DNA of 5,826 bases from Methanolobus sp. UBA474 (GTDB lineage: Archaea; Halobacteriota; Methanosarcinia; Methanosarcinales; Methanosarcinaceae): assembly GCA_002501695.1 (NCBI GenBank), contig DANZ01000008.1:1-5826 (forward strand). Reading direction: 5' to 3'. Numbering within the stretch: position 1 is the first letter of the stretch; every line of letters begins with the position of its first letter. Positions 5,292-5,826 of the stretch are shown here, one piece after another. Under the pieces are notes generated by a model. That model ran no database searches and was not told the DNA's origin. It saw only the letters and a list, made by a program, of their open reading frames with translations. The position numbers were made by a program, and so were the translations under genes.

Positions 5292-5320
5292 TATAAATAG
5301 GAACAATGCCTTTAAAGAAG
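5292..5320 (+). promoter_or_regulatory. rRNA operon promoter P2
   Basis: TATAAATA at 5292-5299 is followed by GGAACAATGCCTTTAAAGAAG, with a start predicted at about 5320. The expected RNA would open with TCCTCGC, the left arm of a hairpin. TATA spacing and downstream motifs match P1 and P3. Confidence 0.6.
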
Positions 5321-5339
5321 TCCTCGCAACATGCGGGGA
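5321..5339 (+). other. Hairpin at the predicted 5' end of the P2 transcript
   Basis: TCCTCGC (5321-5327) pairs with GCGGGGA (5333-5339) around the 5-nt loop AACAT, with one G-U pair. A close structural copy follows P3 at 5424-5440. The base just before it is the predicted P2 start, so the stem would cap the primary transcript. Confidence 0.45.
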
Positions 5340-5393
5340 AATGCGCTGGTAAAGGATACGGATCTTTGCCTTCGGCCCGGGCGGGTCGGAAGC

Positions 5394-5421
5394 TTTATAT
5401 AAGATCGTGCTCTTTTAGCAG
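5394..5421 (+). promoter_or_regulatory. rRNA operon promoter P3
   Basis: TTTATATAAG at 5394-5403 is a strong TATA box, with a start predicted near 5421, about 240 nt before the mature 16S end. Between box and start lies TGCTCTTTTAGCAG, resembling the corresponding parts of P1 and P2. It is the promoter nearest to the 16S gene. Confidence 0.6.
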
Positions 5422-5423
5422 TC

Positions 5424-5440
5424 CTCGCGAAATACGCGGG
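5424..5440 (+). other. Hairpin at the predicted 5' end of the P3 transcript
   Basis: CTCGCG (5424-5429) pairs with CGCGGG (5435-5440) around the loop AAATA. It matches the P2 hairpin in position, stem length and 5-nt loop size, although the inner pairs differ, which suggests the structure is kept. Confidence 0.45.
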
Positions 5441-5474
5441 AACAATTACAATCACCGCCTAAATAGCAAGTGGA

Positions 5475-5494
5475 GGCAGGAGTTATTTCCTGTC
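5475..5494 (+). other. Pre-rRNA leader hairpin
   Basis: GGCAGGA (5475-5481) pairs with TCCTGTC (5488-5494) around a 6-nt loop, with one G-U pair. It lies in the leader common to all three rRNA promoters and may be a folding or processing element. Confidence 0.35.
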
Positions 5495-5515
5495 TGACGT
5501 TGGATTTGGCAGTTC

Positions 5516-5566
5516 GGTTAATTCTGACCGGTAGTGTACATATATACTACAACAAAGGAATTAACC
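5516..5566 (+). other. Two-part nested helix in the pre-16S leader
   Basis: GGTTAATTC (5516-5524) pairs perfectly with GAATTAACC (5558-5566). Inside it GTAGTGTA (5531-5538) pairs with TATACTAC (5543-5550) around a CATA loop. The stacked structure lies about 100 nt before the mature 16S end. It may guide pre-rRNA folding or processing; the loop region also looks TATA-like. Confidence 0.4.
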
Positions 5567-5586
5567 AAACTAATGTGCAGAAAGGA

Positions 5587-5611
5587 AAATTCTCTTCAAA
5601 CGATAGAATTT
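5587..5611 (+). other. Pre-16S leader hairpin near the mature end
   Basis: AAATTCT (5587-5593) pairs with AGAATTT (5605-5611) around an 11-nt loop, about 50 nt before the 16S. The usual 16S processing stem needs sequence downstream of the 16S gene, which is outside the window, so it cannot be identified here. Confidence 0.3.
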
Positions 5612-5661
5612 CTCCGATCGATTCCTTAAATGACTTCCAAACAATTTGTGTGTGATCAACA

Positions 5662-5826
5662 ATTCTGGTTGATCCTGCCAGCGGTCACTGCTATCAGTGT
5701 TCGACTAAGCCATGCGAGTCAAATGTTCTTCGTGAACATGGCGTACTGCTCAGTAACACGTGGACAACCTGCACTTAGGTCGGGGATAAACCCGGGAAAC
5801 CGGGTATAATACCCGATAGGTCTCGA
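5662..5826 (+). rRNA. rrs: 16S ribosomal RNA, 5' part (cut by window end)
   Basis: The gene opens with ATTCTGGTTGATCCTGCC, the conserved archaeal 16S 5' end, and continues with the expected helix 3 stretch (CTAAGCCATGCGAGTC at about 5705-5720) and CAGTAACACGTGGACAACCTGC. About 165 nt, roughly the first tenth of the molecule, are present, and the gene runs off the window. The sequence resembles Methanosarcinaceae. The exact mature 5' base is set by convention and may differ by one or two. It is transcribed from the three tandem promoters upstream. Confidence 0.97.

Noticed and set aside
5318..5443. Two similar ~20-nt units suggesting a CRISPR-like repeat
   Set aside because: There are only two imperfect copies 100 bp apart, each in the same position after a TATA box, which is better explained by duplicated rRNA promoters.
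5306..5655. Two frames of about 60 codons in the rRNA leader
   Set aside because: They overlap the rRNA promoters and leader helices, have no ribosome binding sites and encode no protein-like pattern.

Overview
The window reads as archaeal, most likely a methylotrophic methanogen of the Methanosarcinaceae (relatives of Methanococcoides, Methanolobus or Methanomethylovorans; the genus cannot be fixed from here). Three things point there. The 16S rRNA 5' end has the archaeal form (ATTCTGGTTGATCCTGCC). The RuBisCO large subunit is the form II/III type known from Methanococcoides burtonii, including its extra insertion. Gene starts are preceded by archaeal TATA boxes and GGAGGTG-type ribosome binding sites.

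Layout: a DUF998 family membrane protein gene (minus strand) opens the window. Divergent from it, across a 275-bp AT-rich spacer, is an unlisted 36-codon gene on the plus strand. It has a near-perfect ribosome binding site, a TATA box abutted by an 8-bp inverted repeat, and a hairpin/T-tract terminator. Converging on it is a two-gene minus-strand operon, azlC-azlD, whose genes overlap by 4 bp and encode a two-component branched-chain amino acid exporter. After about 500 bp of mostly empty spacer comes a complete minus-strand form II/III RuBisCO gene with all catalytic residues in place. In related methanogens this enzyme is linked to AMP/ribose salvage; the partner genes are not in the window.

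The 1.39 kb between RuBisCO and 16S rRNA encodes no credible protein but is rich in structure. It holds two consecutive blocks of predicted RNA hairpins (about 4437-4590 and 4650-4797), each with promoter-like and T-rich flanks, so each is a candidate non-coding RNA; the first could instead be a RuBisCO leader. Next come a 14-bp palindrome in a cluster of TTGAA/TTCAA half-sites and three tandem rRNA promoters built on one shared module. Two of these promoters would start transcription at nearly the same 5'-terminal hairpin. A pre-rRNA leader with further helices leads into the 16S gene, of which only the first ~165 nt are present.

The genes look like independent housekeeping or accessory units, not one pathway. 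The most interesting material is non-coding: the small charged protein gene with its operator-like repeat, the structured intergenic RNAs, and the repeated rRNA promoter module. Helices, promoters and homology calls were made by eye and from memory of the families, without database searches.
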